From an uncultured Prevotella sp. (lineage in GTDB: Bacteria; Bacteroidota; Bacteroidia; Bacteroidales; Bacteroidaceae), in the NCBI GenBank assembly GCA_905210845.1, contig CAJLYG010000001.1:1-64000 (forward strand): a stretch of DNA of 64,000 nucleotides, given 5' to 3'. The stretch's first letter is position 1, and every line of letters starts with the position of its first letter. The notes below the pieces were generated by a model that was not told where the DNA came from, searched no databases, and was given only the letters and a program-made list of their open reading frames with translations. Positions 1-11,563 of the stretch are shown one piece after another. Made by a program: the position numbers and the translations under genes.

Positions 1-54
1 CAGACTGTAAATCTGCTGGCTATGCCTTCGGTGGTTCGAATCCATCACCACCCA
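1..54 (+). tRNA. tRNA-Tyr (GTA), 3' part
   Basis: The window opens inside a tRNA. An anticodon arm with loop CTGTAAA gives anticodon GTA at 7-9. It is followed by a long variable arm, as expected for bacterial tRNA-Tyr. The T arm is GGTGG / TTCGAAT / CCATC (30-46), then the acceptor strand ACCACCC and discriminator A at 54. The next bases are CCT, so the CCA end is not encoded. The 5' half lies outside the window. Confidence 0.93.
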
Positions 55-61
55 CCTCATC

Positions 62-108
62 AAGCGGCGATGCTATCCATAGAGAAGGACAGTATCGCCG
101 CTTTCTAT
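62..108 (+). terminator. Intrinsic terminator after tRNA-Tyr
   Basis: A perfect 10-bp stem AAGCGGCGAT / ATCGCCGCTT (62-71 and 94-103), with further partial pairing inward, is followed by a T-rich tail. It lies just downstream of the tRNA and between it and the convergent protease gene. Confidence 0.75.
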
Positions 109-137
109 TTCCCCTGATACCGATGCCACCCGTTTTC

Positions 138-1340
138 CTATTTCCATCGATCTTCGGCTACCATCTTGATGGTTTGGGCATCCTTTCCGCGTTGGACGGT
201 AACGCTCATCTCGGGAAGATCGTTCAAGTTCCCTTCCTCTTTCCATTTAATCGACCTTACGTCTTTCCCGTTTACGGCTATGATGGTGTCTCCTAAGAGA
301 ATGCCGGCATGGTCGGCGACGCCACCTTCGTCCAATGCCCGCACGATCCATCCTGCCCCGATATCTGTTCTGTTCAGCCAACCAAAGGCAAAGTCCGTGG
401 GTGTTATTGGCTTGGATACAGGAAATTTCTTCAGATAGATCTTCCGGGCAGGCAAGTCGATGACCAGATTCAGCTGTGCCAGGAGCTGTGCCCCGATATT
501 CCCGATATAGACATTCTTGCCGAAACTCCCTTTCCCTTCTGGGTTCAGGGTGATTTCGGGACGGTCGAAAGAAATGGGACCTATCGCCATACTGTCAGAC
601 CGAGCATCGATCCACGTGGATATCCTTTGGTCGCCGACACCCATTTGCAGTCCTTTTCCCTTCCAAGTCTTCCCCCGATAGTCGGTCAGTTTGTACTTTT
701 CTGTTGCCTCTGCGGTAAAGTCGATGCTGTTTCCTGATCCCGTATCTAAATGATACAGACCCTCTAAGCATTTCCCGTCGAAGTACACCTTGGCATGGAC
801 CATGATCTTCTTATCATCGTAAACAAGGGGAAGGCAGGCATAGGTACGTAGAACGGAGTCCGGCACCACATTCAAGGTCCTGATAAATTGGTGCTGGTAA
901 TTGATCTCGATGGGGTGATCCTTGAAATCCCGCATGCCGATCAGCCCATCCGCATATCTGCCCAAGATACCCCGGAGGTCTAACAGGACATACCATGGAT
1001 AAGTCTCCGACCGCCCCTGGCAGTCGATGTTCACCTTCTCTTGTGCCACCTTCAGGCGTTGGATACCAACGGCACCTGGCGCCATGGCATTGACAAAGCG
1101 AGTGGGTGCCCAGCTTTGCTCTCTGAGGAATAAGGTGTCTAAGAGCAGCATGTCGCTGGCTCCAGTGTCAAAGACGATATTCCCATGATATTTCCCATTG
1201 AGGACTGCGTTCAGATAGATGTGCCCGTCGAGTGTAAAGGGGATTGCTTTCTGAGCGGTTGCTGTACTCTGGGCTTGGGCAAGCGTGGCAACCCAAAGAT
1301 AGCAAAGCACTTGTAACAGTATTTTTCTCATCGTTGTCAT
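138..1340 (-). CDS. Secreted retropepsin-like aspartyl protease with C-terminal PDZ domain
   Basis: The 400-residue protein starts with a signal peptide (MTTMRKILL...AQAQ). It has two half-site aspartyl protease motifs, DTGAS with Asp near residue 58 and a second DTGSG near residue 199. A PDZ-like domain near residues 320-385 (GVADHAGILLGDTI) closes it. In Bacteroidota this architecture is a common periplasmic or surface aspartyl protease of unknown substrate. The start at 1340 fits the promoter -7 box at 1358-1366; an ATG three codons later is an alternative. The gene is single and not obviously linked to the neighbouring glycan locus. Confidence 0.85.
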   Translation of the reverse strand: MTTMRKILLQVLCYLWVATLAQAQSTATAQKAIPFTLDGHIYLNAVLNGKYHGNIVFDTGASDMLLLDTLFLREQSWAPTRFVNAMAPGAVGIQRLKVAQEKVNIDCQGRSETYPWYVLLDLRGILGRYADGLIGMRDFKDHPIEINYQHQFIRTLNVVPDSVLRTYACLPLVYDDKKIMVHAKVYFDGKCLEGLYHLDTGSGNSIDFTAEATEKYKLTDYRGKTWKGKGLQMGVGDQRISTWIDARSDSMAIGPISFDRPEITLNPEGKGSFGKNVYIGNIGAQLLAQLNLVIDLPARKIYLKKFPVSKPITPTDFAFGWLNRTDIGAGWIVRALDEGGVADHAGILLGDTIIAVNGKDVRSIKWKEEGNLNDLPEMSVTVQRGKDAQTIKMVAEDRWK

Positions 1341-1357
1341 GTATTATAATTGTTGGT

Positions 1358-1366
1358 GCAAAGTTA
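1358..1366 (-). promoter_or_regulatory. Bacteroidota -7 box (TAACTTTGC) of the aspartyl protease gene
   Basis: On the minus strand the sequence reads TAACTTTGC, matching the TAnnTTTG consensus 18 bases before the start codon. Just upstream is an inverted repeat CCTTGG...CCAAGG. Confidence 0.6.
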
Positions 1367-1611
1367 GTTTTTTCCTTGGATGAGCCAAGGAATTCGTTAC
1401 ACAAACTTACATCATCCCCGTTTTATCCCATCTTTCTTGTCCTCCTGTCCCCGTTCATTTACAGGTATTTTCAAAGAGGTGGTCTTTCGCAGCTCAATAG
1501 ATCATCTCCCGCCTTGCAGGAATTACAAAATGTACCCATCATTTTTGAGAAGCTGTTATTTAAAGATATTTTTAGGAATGGGAAACTTAAATAATTCATT
1601 ATAATTAAGCA

Positions 1612-3056
1612 ATGAAGAAGATTATGTTTTTGTTGGGCTTATTGTTGCTTTCGCTTTCATCAAATGCCCATTTGTCTAATGGTTTTATAGATTTTTCTTG
1701 TAGCAATGGTGATAAAGTTATGCCAGCAAAGAGTTTGCATGAGTTACAGCAAAATTTTGTTGACCTTCGCTTTGGGATGTTCATCCATTTCAACATGCCC
1801 ACATTCCAAGAAGCAGATTGGCCGGATCCCCTGGCTCCTGCCTCTTCTTTCGATCCGACAAGACTTGATTGTTAGCAGTGGGCAAAGGCTGCAAAATCTG
1901 CAGGCATGACCTATGGGTGCCTGACAACAAAACATCATAGTGGATTTTGTATTTGGAATACAAGTACTACGGATTATAACGTGATGAACTCGCCACTGAA
2001 GCGAGATTTTGTAAAAGAATATACAGATGCATTCCGAAAGGAGGGGCTCAAGGTTATGCTATATTATTCCATTCTTGATACTCACCATGATTTGCGGCCA
2101 CATCACATCACAGCAAAGTATATCCAAATGATAAAGGACCAACTGACAGAGTTGTTGAGTAACTATGGTGAGATTACGGCAGTGATTATTGATGGTTGGG
2201 ATGCCCCTTGGAGCCGGATTTCCTATGACGATGTGCCCTTCGAGGACATCTATCGGCTCATAAAGTCGTTGTAGCCCAACTGTCTAGTAATGGATCTCAA
2301 TGCTGCCAAATATCCACGTGAGGCTTTGTTCTACACGGACATTAAGTCGTATGAACAAGGAGCGGGTCAGAAGATAGACCCAAACAGCAATCAACTGCCC
2401 GCTCTGGCTTGCCTTCCCTTACAAAGAACCTGGTTCTGGAAGCAATCATTTCCTAAGGACCAGTTGAAGTCGCCGGAATGGTTGGTCAATGAGAATATCA
2501 ATCCTTATGGGAAGGCCCACTGCAACTTTATCCTTAATGTTGCGCCCAATCGTGATGGGCTCATGGATGCTAATGCCCTCAAGGCTTTGAAGGAAATAGG
2601 TAGGCTTTACAAAGAACGTGGACATGTGGCAGATGTCAAGGCAGCCGATGAGCAACAGATAATATCGCAGAACATAGCCAAGAATATGCCGGCTTATAGT
2701 TCCTGGAGTGACGACTATGCTATCAGTGACTTCGGTAACGATGATGACTTCAGCTCTTGCTGGAACGCAAATCCAGCTGTCAAAGAGCCATGGTATGCCG
2801 TAGAGTTTGGGCGTGAAAAACATTCAACATGGTAGTATTGACAGAGCGTGAAGGAACAACAGCTCAGCAATATAGCATAGAATACCGTCGTGGAAATAAG
2901 TGGATTCACATTCTTGATGAGGGAGAATCTTCAGCAAGTCGTGTGAAGATACATCGTTTTCCTGCAGTTTGGGGTGATGCTGTACGTGTGTCTTTTAAAA
3001 GTTCTACAAAACCTGTGTCAATAGCAGAATTTGGCGTTTACAACGAGAGGCTATAA
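1612..3056 (+). pseudogene. Alpha-L-fucosidase (GH29) pseudogene: two in-frame TAG and one frameshift
   Basis: Read through its lesions, this encodes a ~481-residue GH29 protein. It has a signal peptide (MKKIMFLLGLLLLSLSSNA), the barrel start RFGMFIHF, the TTKHHSGFCIW segment and a C-terminal discoidin-like domain ending KPVSIAEFGVYNERL. The intact paralogue at 3789-5258 is 489 residues. TAG codons occur at 1873-1875 (between ...RLDC and QWAKAAK) and 2272-2274 (before PNC, where GH29 relatives have QPNC). A one-base loss in an A run near 2818 shifts the last ~75 codons. It would not make a full enzyme as written. Family assignment is firm; loss of function is inferred. Confidence 0.9.
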
Positions 3057-3170
3057 GATGCTGTTAACTTGAAAAATAATGTTATAGGATATCGTAAGGA
3101 AAAACAAGACCGATTTTGTTATATAATTTTGCATTATTCCTTATCCTTTGAGAAATAATAATAGAGGTAT

Positions 3171-3612
3171 ATGAATCAAGTTGGAAGCAGATTGCTTTTC
3201 AACAAAGAACATTATGTCTTGCTTTATATATGTCAGGATCCAAGTTGTGGAAAGACATGTGGAAACCAGCGGGTGGGTATGATGATAGCAGATGACATTA
3301 ACGGTCCTTGGCGTCTTGCAGGAGCAAATGGAGGCATTATGGTAAGTGCTTCTACTAATCCGGAACACTGGACATACAAGGCTGCAATTGGAGCAGACAA
3401 TCCCGCTTTCTTGAAAATCAAGAAGAAATACTACATTTATTACAAATGTGGTACTCCAGAGCAGTTGAAAGCTAAATGCGGATATGCCGTATCTGACCTT
3501 GAAAATCAACGGAATCCCCAGTTCTCTATACGCAGTAGGTGGAGTTAATATCCGTGGAGGGAAAGTTTCAGGACCTTATGTCTTTAAAATCAAATGGAAT
3601 AAAGGAAAATAG
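3171..3612 (+). pseudogene. Remnant of a five-bladed-propeller glycoside hydrolase-like gene
   Basis: An open stretch of 125 codons (3171-3548) contains VGMMIADDINGPW, then ASTNPEHWTYKA and GADNPAFLKIKKKYYIYYKC. This spacing is typical of GH43/GH117-like propeller enzymes that repeat 'modest display, DxPxxGPW' blades. It lacks the catalytic N-terminal blade and most of the propeller. A different frame continues GGVNIRGGKVSGPY to a stop at 3610-3612 and may be the end of the same or another broken gene. The exact family cannot be fixed. It sits directly after the dead fucosidase. Confidence 0.4.
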
Positions 3613-3788
3613 TTGCAGTTTTTCAGATTGATATCGGTAAGGAAGAGTCTCGCTAAAATCTTCGTTCCTCAGCTGCAGGCAATGAAAATATCCTGCCAAG
3701 CTGGGGAATGAAATGAGAACTGTGACGATACCTTCAAATCTTATTGTAAATACACCATCATGCTGTTGACAAAAAACGGATTAACAGG

Positions 3789-5258
3789 TCATTTTAAGCG
3801 TATTGTATAGATGCTCGGTCTATTGTTAGATTGCAAAATATTTATACGGAAATGATCTACGGTCACTGATTCCGGCAAGTTGAAATCAAGGATGCCATAT
3901 CCCATGAAACTATTTAAATTAGTCTCTGGTAATATGTCACTTTCATACACAGGCATCCAAAGCTTGTTTTTCTCTACCTCTACCGTAAATTTACGGATGC
4001 TGTTTTCACCAGCGATGATAAAGAGCCGACTGAATGTCTCTTTTTGACCGAGCTCTACATTAATCCATGCCAAAGAATCACCTGCTACCCAAGCTGTACT
4101 CACATCACTATCAACAGCATACATAGCACCATTGTGCAAAGTGTCATTCTTATATACGCTACTTGCGACAGCCGTGGCGTTAGTTGTCTTCGACTGTGGC
4201 TTTTTCAGTTTCTTTGGAAATTTCTTTCCATTCTCTATTCCCAATAGTTTTGCCAATTGATTGATATTTTCTATTGCTTTCGGATTTTGCTCTCCATTTG
4301 TGGCGGGAGGAATATTCAACAACAGGCAATTATCATTAGCAGTCGATACATAAAAGATTTCCTCTAAATCCTCTACATCACGTACAGTCGTATCTTCAGG
4401 ATGATTGAACCAACTTCCAATGACAGAAATCGTTTGTGTACTTTCAAAAGGCAAATAATATTTCTTCCCATTATGCGTATATATCTTAGGATCATTTTTC
4501 GTAGGTAGATATGGATCCCATAAACGGAAATCAGAAGGGAAGTAAATAATAGAGTCACCTTTGTGCATATCAACGGGGTGCTTTCCTATGGTCCAATTAG
4601 TCGAGATCTGGCAGTTCGGTTGCATTTTTTTCACGAACTCATATACTTCCGGCAAATACCAGTCTCCAGCTTTGCGGTCCCATGCACCATCGAACCATAG
4701 TTCATGCACTTCGCCGTAATTGGTCATCAATTCTTGCAACTGATTCTTCATATATTGAATATAAGCATGCTTGTCACTATCCATATAAATAGGCTCATGT
4801 CTGTCCCATAACGAATAATAAACAGAAAATGCTATTCCCTCTTTTTTACAGGCATCTGATACAGCCTTTACAATGTCCACTTTGTTTTTAATTGCCGGAT
4901 TTGCAATGTCATAATCAGTATATTTGCTATCCCACAGGCAGAAACCGTCATGATGCTTCGTAGTCAACACAATAGATCGCATGCCCGCGCGCTTAGCATT
5001 CCTTACCCATCCGGCAGCCTTTTCTGCTATATCGATAGGCGGATTATACGTAGAAGCCGGTGCTTTTCCGTCACTCCATTCTTCATTCAGATATGTGTTC
5101 ATGCCAAAATGAAGAAACATACCATACTTGCGTTCTATCATTGCCCGTTGTCCCTTGGTGGGCTTCGGTTCTCCTTGTCGAAGACAGGAACAAGAATACG
5201 ACATTGCTACCAAACCAAAGATAAAAACCACCTTACAAATGCTCATTTGTTTTTTCAT
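3789..5258 (-). CDS. Alpha-L-fucosidase lipoprotein, GH29, with C-terminal discoidin-type domain
   Basis: The 489-residue enzyme carries a lipoprotein signal ending SYSC (Cys 23), so it is probably anchored at the outer membrane or in the periplasm. The GH29 barrel includes KYGMFLHFGMN near residue 45, TTKHHDGFCLW near 97 and ELWFDGAWD with the family's nucleophile Asp near residue 190. A carbohydrate-binding F5/8C-like domain follows from about residue 360. GH29 enzymes release terminal alpha-L-fucose, often alpha-1,3/1,4-linked when this C-terminal module is present. It is intact and sits back to back with the dead paralogue, inside a locus with GH95, SusCD and an M60 protease. Confidence 0.92.
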   Translation of the reverse strand: MKKQMSICKVVFIFGLVAMSYSCSCLRQGEPKPTKGQRAMIERKYGMFLHFGMNTYLNEEWSDGKAPASTYNPPIDIAEKAAGWVRNAKRAGMRSIVLTTKHHDGFCLWDSKYTDYDIANPAIKNKVDIVKAVSDACKKEGIAFSVYYSLWDRHEPIYMDSDKHAYIQYMKNQLQELMTNYGEVHELWFDGAWDRKAGDWYLPEVYEFVKKMQPNCQISTNWTIGKHPVDMHKGDSIIYFPSDFRLWDPYLPTKNDPKIYTHNGKKYYLPFESTQTISVIGSWFNHPEDTTVRDVEDLEEIFYVSTANDNCLLLNIPPATNGEQNPKAIENINQLAKLLGIENGKKFPKKLKKPQSKTTNATAVASSVYKNDTLHNGAMYAVDSDVSTAWVAGDSLAWINVELGQKETFSRLFIIAGENSIRKFTVEVEKNKLWMPVYESDILPETNLNSFMGYGILDFNLPESVTVDHFRINILQSNNRPSIYTIRLK

Positions 5259-5527
5259 TCACGTAAAAATAAAGTTTACTGCAAAGTTCTGATATTATTT
5301 TTCCCCCAAAGAATTAAAATCCGTGTTTCTTTTTACAGAATCCGATATTTTTTCCTTCGTGAACTCCTTTCGATGCGAAATACCTCATTCCTATGTTTCA
5401 GAAAGTCTTTCCTGCTGCATCTTATATAGACTCATGAGATGATTCAGAGAAGTATCTCTTTACATTTGTGATAGTCTATACCCATTGTCAATTTCCTAAG
5501 ATATCTTTGGTTGCTTTTCGGCAATAA

Positions 5528-5556
5528 GGAAAGGGGATTTATTCTTTCCCCTTTCC
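5528..5556 (-). terminator. Hairpin at the 3' end of the GH95 reading frame
   Basis: A perfect 9-bp stem (CCCCTTTCC / GGAAAGGGG, 5528-5536 with 5548-5556) encloses an 11-base loop that contains the TAA at 5539-5541 closing the extended GH95 frame. On the minus strand the stem is followed by TTATTG. Its position marks the ancestral gene end, not the premature TGA 180 bases earlier. Confidence 0.6.
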
Positions 5557-7737
5557 TATAATGGTTACGACTTCACCCTTCTTTAAGGAGAGACGGTAGC
5601 AATGCTGTGAGACCTTTTTTACCTTCAGGTACTTTGGGCCTTTGAATTCGGGTGAGGGGATGTCCGTTACCAACAGGCAAGGTTCTCCAGCCATACTTGC
5701 GATGCGGATATAGGTTGTCCTTCAATTCACGCGCTGTGCCGACACGTTGAAAGCCCCTTCAGCTAACCAATTGGCGAACGTGATATTCCTCCACGAGGAA
5801 GGGACAGCTGGGAATACCCTGATTTTATCTCCCCAACTTTGCAGCAACATGTCTTGAATACATTTCGCTCCAGAAAGAGGCGTTTCGATGACAGGTCCTG
5901 CTTCACGATACATGGTCGTAGGAGAAAGGAACTGGGTGAAGAGTCCATTCAGATACTTGAGAGCATCATCCCCCTTGCCCAACATAGCTGCGATGGAAGA
6001 GGCGCCTGTGAAAGAATATCCTCTCAGTGCTGATTTCTTGCTGTGCCAGTAGGCTAAGGAAGTTTCTATGAGCTTCCTGTCCTCATCCTTTTCAGGGTTG
6101 ATGATCGCCAAAGGATAGATGGAAAGAAGATGAGAGTAATGCCGGTGGGATTGGGCATAAGGTTGGTCAGCACCGATGCGCAGTCCATTTTCATCTTGTG
6201 GGAATGGGGTCATGTTCGTGACGACATCCTTCCATTTCCCGTAGAGATCGTCATGGATATGCAATCGGTCACAGATCGCCATCAAGGTCATGCACCCCCA
6301 TTTCAGGAGGGCGAGGTCATAATTACAATCAGTGGCACTTCCATATTCAGGGGAGAGAGTGGATGGGAGGTGCCATTTGCCCTCCTGGTCCCGGTAAATA
6401 AAGTGCAAGTAGTAGTTGATTGCCCCTTTCAGCAACGGAAATAAGTGCTGGCGTAATTTTTCGTCATCCATCTGATGCCTGTAAATCAACCAGAGATTAT
6501 GGCAAGCCCATGTCAGGTTGCCCACTTCCGCTCCAGTCCCCGGCACATCCACGGGATCGCTCAGGCAGTCCTTTCCCGAGCTCCTGCCGATTCCATAGGA
6601 ATCAGCCCGATAAGGTTCAGGCACGTTCTGCCGGAGATGATCAAGGTTGCCGTATAATGCGTTCTCCAAGGATCTTGCTAAATCAAGGTGATTGGATGCA
6701 TTGAGAGCCCAATACGTGAGTTCCACATTCAGGTTCCACCAAGCATTTGGCCAAGGCGTGACCGTCAGCCACGGCCCGCAATTGTCAATCAGCGGACAAT
6801 CCCCCCTTGTCGCTGAGCCATACTTATACATTTGGATCCAGTAAAATTTCTCTTTCTCCTTGTCATCCAATGCCAGGAAACTTTTTTGGTAATATTGGTG
6901 CCACCAGGATTGGTGGTCCTTTTCCAAAGAGTCCCATCCCTTTTTACTGCATACCGCAACGGTTTCCTTCGCCCTTGATTCCGCGTTCATTTGCGGATAG
7001 GAATGGGAGATGCAAGATAACAGGACAAAGCCATTGTCCACAGGGGTTTCATTCCAGCAGACTGCAGTCTCTCCACCATTTAAGAGTTTCTGGACGGAGA
7101 TGCCAGAATGCTCCTTTACCGTCACTTCTGGTTGGGGATGGGAAACATAATCTGAAGGTAAATTTTTCATCCACGACCCTGCCGGTAACTTCGAGTATTG
7201 GATCCGTGGACTGTCAGCATTGGCCGGAATCCAGGTGTATGTGCACTTCTCCTGTCCCGAATTGGTAACCATGACACAAATCACCATTTGAGTGGCGGAA
7301 ACGAAAGCCTTTAGGTCAAATGCACCCTTAGAAGTCGTCACATGAGCGGTAGTCTCTGCATTCCACAGATCCAGTCTCATTCTGATCTTCTGGATCTTGC
7401 CGATAGGATTGATATTAAAATGCCCAGTGAGCAATCTGCATTTGCCATAGATACTGCAGTCCGGTCGATGGTCATGCACCTCACTGCTTCCGGTCTCCAA
7501 TCGCAGGCTGTTCGTTCCCGGTTCCTGATAGATCATCAGTCCTATGTTCCCATTGCCCATGAATGGGGAGACGTCCCATGAATGCGGGATGGAATCCCAT
7601 GTCAGGTCTTGCCGGTTCATGAAAGCTTGCCAGTCCACTTGTTCGCTTATCATTTTTCCTCCCGTTTTTCCCCAGGTATGGATGCAGGAGAAGAGGAGGA
7701 AACAGGCGCATAAATAAATACTTTTTCTTACTTCCAT
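5539..7737 (-). pseudogene. GH95-family glycosidase (alpha-L-fucosidase type) with in-frame TGA near the C-terminus
   Basis: The protein starts with a signal peptide (MEVRKSIYLCACFLLFSC). It has the GH95-like N-terminal beta domain (PFMGNGNIGLMIYQEPG) and an (alpha/alpha)6 barrel with PWPNAWWNLNVEL and the hallmark HRHYSHLLSIYP. A TGA at 5722-5724 (codon 672) ends the frame, but the same frame continues 60 more codons (TYIRIASMAGEPCLL...) to TAA at 5539 with a hairpin there. GH95 members cleave alpha-1,2-fucosides, and some are alpha-galactosidases. The tail normally completes the C-terminal beta domain, so the 671-residue product may be unstable. It is divergent from the SusC gene. Confidence 0.82.
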
Positions 7738-8147
7738 TCAATGATTGAAATAACTTCCCCCAATGCAGGTAAATCAATTCGTCTGAAAGATACCTTGCAA
7801 ATGAGGCGTTTGACATGATCTAAGCGCAAAAGTACTAAAATAATCTGAAATATCAATTTTAAAAGACTTTCTTCTTTTCGTCACGTTGGCAGAATCTATC
7901 ATACAAGGATAAATGTCCCTTGATTTTGTTGGGGGCAATAGAGAAAGTCTGAAAAGACAACAGAGTATATGAGCAAGATTTAAAAAAGTCATAAAAAAAT
8001 AAAATTTCGGACTATACCTTTAGCATAAGTAGTTGCTTGTATTGATGACGAAGCCTAATAGATGCACGATTTCCTCCGTAGAACAGGAGGTAATTATAGT
8101 GGCTTGTTTACAAAAAGATGCTTTAACAAATCTTAATAACAACGTTT
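7738..8147. other. Divergent intergenic region between GH95 and susC
   Basis: This 410-bp region separates the divergent GH95 and SusC genes. On the minus strand a -7 box lies at 7827-7834. Toward susC the sequence is AT-rich, with a weaker TACCTTTA near 8015-8025 as a possible promoter. No gene, regulator or clear operator is visible. Confidence 0.4.
7827..7834 (-). promoter_or_regulatory. -7 box (TACTTTTG) of the GH95 gene
   Basis: The minus strand reads TACTTTTGC, matching the Bacteroidota TAnnTTTG -7 element. It lies about 90 bases upstream of the GH95 start. Confidence 0.55.
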
Positions 8148-11100
8148 ATGTGTAAAAAAAACTTTTTGATTGTTTTATTGTTCCTGGTATCTTTGACAGT
8201 CTATGCCCAAGCACCAGAGAAAAAAGTTACTTTAAAGTTTGACCAAATCACTTTAAAAGCAGCTGTAGATCTTCTTTCTAAATCGACAGGTTATGTTTTT
8301 TCTTATGATGCGACATCCATTGATGAAAAGCAACTTGTCAGTTTAAATGCTATGAATGTTCCCATACATGTTGCCATGTATGAAATGCTAAAAGGAACAT
8401 CAATCCGCTATACGATTGATGGCAATCAAATTATATTGTCATCAGTTGTTAATCAAGCAAATCCGCCGACTAATCCCAGCCATCAAAAGATCCTTATAAA
8501 AGGGACTATTGTCGATCATTCTGGTACGCCAATTATTGGAGCGACAGTCTTAATACGTGGTACAGTAAATGGAACAACGTCAGACATAGATGGTCACTAC
8601 AGTATCATGGCTCCCAAGAACTCGGTATTAGTGTATCGCTATTTGGGCTGTCAAACTGTAGAGAAAGAGGTCACGTCATCACGTCCTATTAATGTAACCT
8701 TGGAAGAAGAAAATGTTAATTTGAAAGATGTAGTGGTCGTTGCCTATGGAACACAGAAAAAAGAAGATGTGGTTTCATCTATAAATTCTGTTTCTGGTGA
8801 TAAGCTTTCAATGCCTACGAGAAGTTTGAATAACATGCTTGCAGGAAAGGTCGCAGGAATTTTGGCTGTGCAACGGAGTGGAGAGCCAGGTAATGACAAT
8901 GCCTCATTTTGGTCCGAGGTATTAGTTCATACAGAGGGGGAACCAGTCCTTTGGTTTTAGTTGATGGAGTTCCACGCAGTATGTCCGATATTGACGTGGA
9001 CGAGATCGAAAGTTTTACAGTATTGAAGGATGCTGCAGCGACAGCAGTGTATGGTGCAGAGGGTGCAAATGGCGTCGTATTAATTACAACAAAAAGAGGT
9101 AGAGTGCAGAAAACGGAAATAACATTTAATGCACAATACAGTATTGTATCCCCAACACGTATTCCCAAGTTGATGCCATCATATGATTATCTGTCTATGT
9201 GGAATGAAGCCAGTTGGAATGACGCAGGCAATCCTGATTGGAATCTTTTTAATCGACCTTATAGTGATGAAGAGTTAGAAAAATATCGGTCAGGAGTCGA
9301 CCGTGATTTATACCCAAATTCTATTTGGACAGATTTACTATCGAAACATACCCATAATCAAAGATATACGGTTAACTTGAGAGGAGGTTCCGAAAGGAAT
9401 CGGTTTTTCGTATCTGGGGCCTTTTATAATGAGGATGGAATATTCAAGTCAAACCCAATAGAGGATTATAATGCTAATATAGGTTTAAAACGATATGATT
9501 TGCGCTCTAACGTGGATATGAATATTACTCATACTACGAAATTGTCTGTTGATATGAGTGGGCAATATAAAAAGAAGAATGACCCCGGAACTTCCTCCAA
9601 TAATATCTTCAAGCATATAGTATTGTTTCCTACTCATTTAGTGCCAATGCATTGGTCTGATGGTACGGCATCTATTACGAAAACCGATGCTGACGGTCGT
9701 TATAATCCCTATAACTTAATTAATTATACTGGGTACATGAAGAGTTGGTCTGCCTCTATTCAGTCGAAAGTTACGCTCTCTCAGAAATTAGACTTTATCA
9801 CGAAAGGGTTATCCATCTTGGGCAGTGTAAGTTTTGATGCCTACATTTCGTCAGTCATGTCTCGAACTATGTCACCGGATAAGTACTATGTTACAGGAAG
9901 AGATGAGGATGGGAATTTAATCAAAGTATTAAAATCTTCAGGAACGGCATTAGGTGATGCGTCTTTAAGCAGCACAAGTGGTACGAAGAACATATATTTG
10001 GAATCCCAGTTAAATTATAATAGAACTTTCTCGCAAAAGCATTCTGTGCAAGGTTTACTGGTCTATAATCAGAGGGAAATTCAATATCAAAATGTATCTG
10101 GAATAGCACTTTTACCTCACCGCAAACAAAATGTTGTATTTAGAAGCACTTATGCCTATGATGGAAGATATGTTGTAGAAGGAAGTTTTGGGGTGACAGG
10201 ATCTGAAAACTTTGCTCCAGGTCATCGATGGGGAATTTTCCCAGCAGTCGGTATTGCTTGGAATGCTCATGCTGAAAAATTTATGAGTAAGGCCCAAGAT
10301 GTAATTAACAAATTGCGTTTCCGAGCTTCGTATGGTATAACAGGAAATGATGACACAGGATCTGACCGATTCATCTACCGCGAGTCCCTGACCAATAGTG
10401 GAACGTCATATTTGGGATTGCAGGCTGGGGCAAATGGAGGTCCTGCAAATGGATATGGGAAAATTTATGAGAATAGCTTTGCCGCGCCTGATTTGACTTG
10501 GGAAAAGGAGCGGAAGATTAATATTGGTTTAGACTTAGGTATGTTTAGAGGTCGTATAGAAATGACGGCTGATTATTTTACCAACCGGAGAAGCGATATT
10601 TTAATAGAACGTATTACGATACCGACTGCTACTGGTTTCCGAAATAATCCATGGCAGAATTATGGAATAACCTCGAACAAGGGGTTTGATGCAAGTCTTA
10701 CGCTCAAACATAAAATAGGAGATGTTAATTTATCGGCAATTGGTAATTTTACCTATGCTAAGAATAAGATTATAGAAATGGATGAAGTTCCTCAAACCTA
10801 TTCATGGTTGGCTGCAACGGGTACCTCCATTGGCACGCCTAAGATATATATAGCGGATGGATTATTTTCGAATGATGATTTTGATATTACTACACATTCT
10901 GATGGAAGTCATGGTTATGCACTGAAAGATGGGATTCCTACTTACTCCTCGGATGTAAAGCCTGGTGATATTAAATATAAGGATCTGAATGGTGATGGCA
11001 AGATCAATGATTCGGATATGACTTATTATAGTGGTTTATATCCTTCCAATCCTGAAATTATATATGGTTTTGGACTGAATGCGGAATATAAAGGCTTTTA

Positions 11101-11542
11101 TGCTGAAGTCTTTTTCCAGGGACAAGCTAAAGCTTCTACAAATATGAAATCGAATACAAGTTATTTTGTACCCTTCGATTTAGGGCGTGACCAATCATCA
11201 GCCCGCCTGGAGGCAGCTGACCATTGGAGTGCTAATGATCCTGATAATATGAACGTATTATATCCGAGACTACATACAAATGAATATTCAAATAATGTAC
11301 TGCCAAGTACCTGGTGGTATCGTAGTGCAAATTTCCTTCGTTTAAAGAACGTGGAGATTGGATATAAATTTAATAAAAAGTGGATACGATCGCTCAGAAT
11401 GCAAAGCTTGCAACTTTATGTGCAAGGAACAAATGTAGCCGTTTGGGATCATATAAAACTATGGGATCCTGAAATTCTAAATAGTGGTGCAACATATCCT
11501 ATTTGCGGTACTTGGACAATGGGGCTTAATATAACTTTTTAA
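8148..11542 (+). pseudogene. SusC-family TonB-dependent transporter, frameshifted in the plug region
   Basis: The gene would encode ~1131 residues: signal peptide (MCKKNFLIVLLFLVSLTVYA), STN-like domain (residues ~28-100), carboxypeptidase-regulatory-like domain (GTIVDHSGTPIIGATV), TonB-box region (VVVVAYGTQ), plug and 22-strand barrel ending GLNITF. At 8907-8912 the frame breaks: TTTTGGTCC reads F-W-S, whereas one added G restores W-V-R-G-I-S-S-Y-R-G-G. One missing G in a GGG run explains it. SusC proteins import oligosaccharides with the SusD lipoprotein encoded 21 bases downstream. As written, transport by this pair would be lost. Confidence 0.9.
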
Positions 11543-11563
11543 TAAACTATTAATACGATAATT

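Noticed and set aside
4950-5429. 159-codon open frame on the plus strand opposite the GH29 gene
   Set aside because: It is antisense to an intact fucosidase for most of its length, has no family features, and its composition mirrors the opposite codons.
8148-11542. Phase variation of susC by slippage
   Set aside because: The affected tract is only two or three G bases, too short for frequent slippage, and no flanking inverted repeats or recombinase gene are present.
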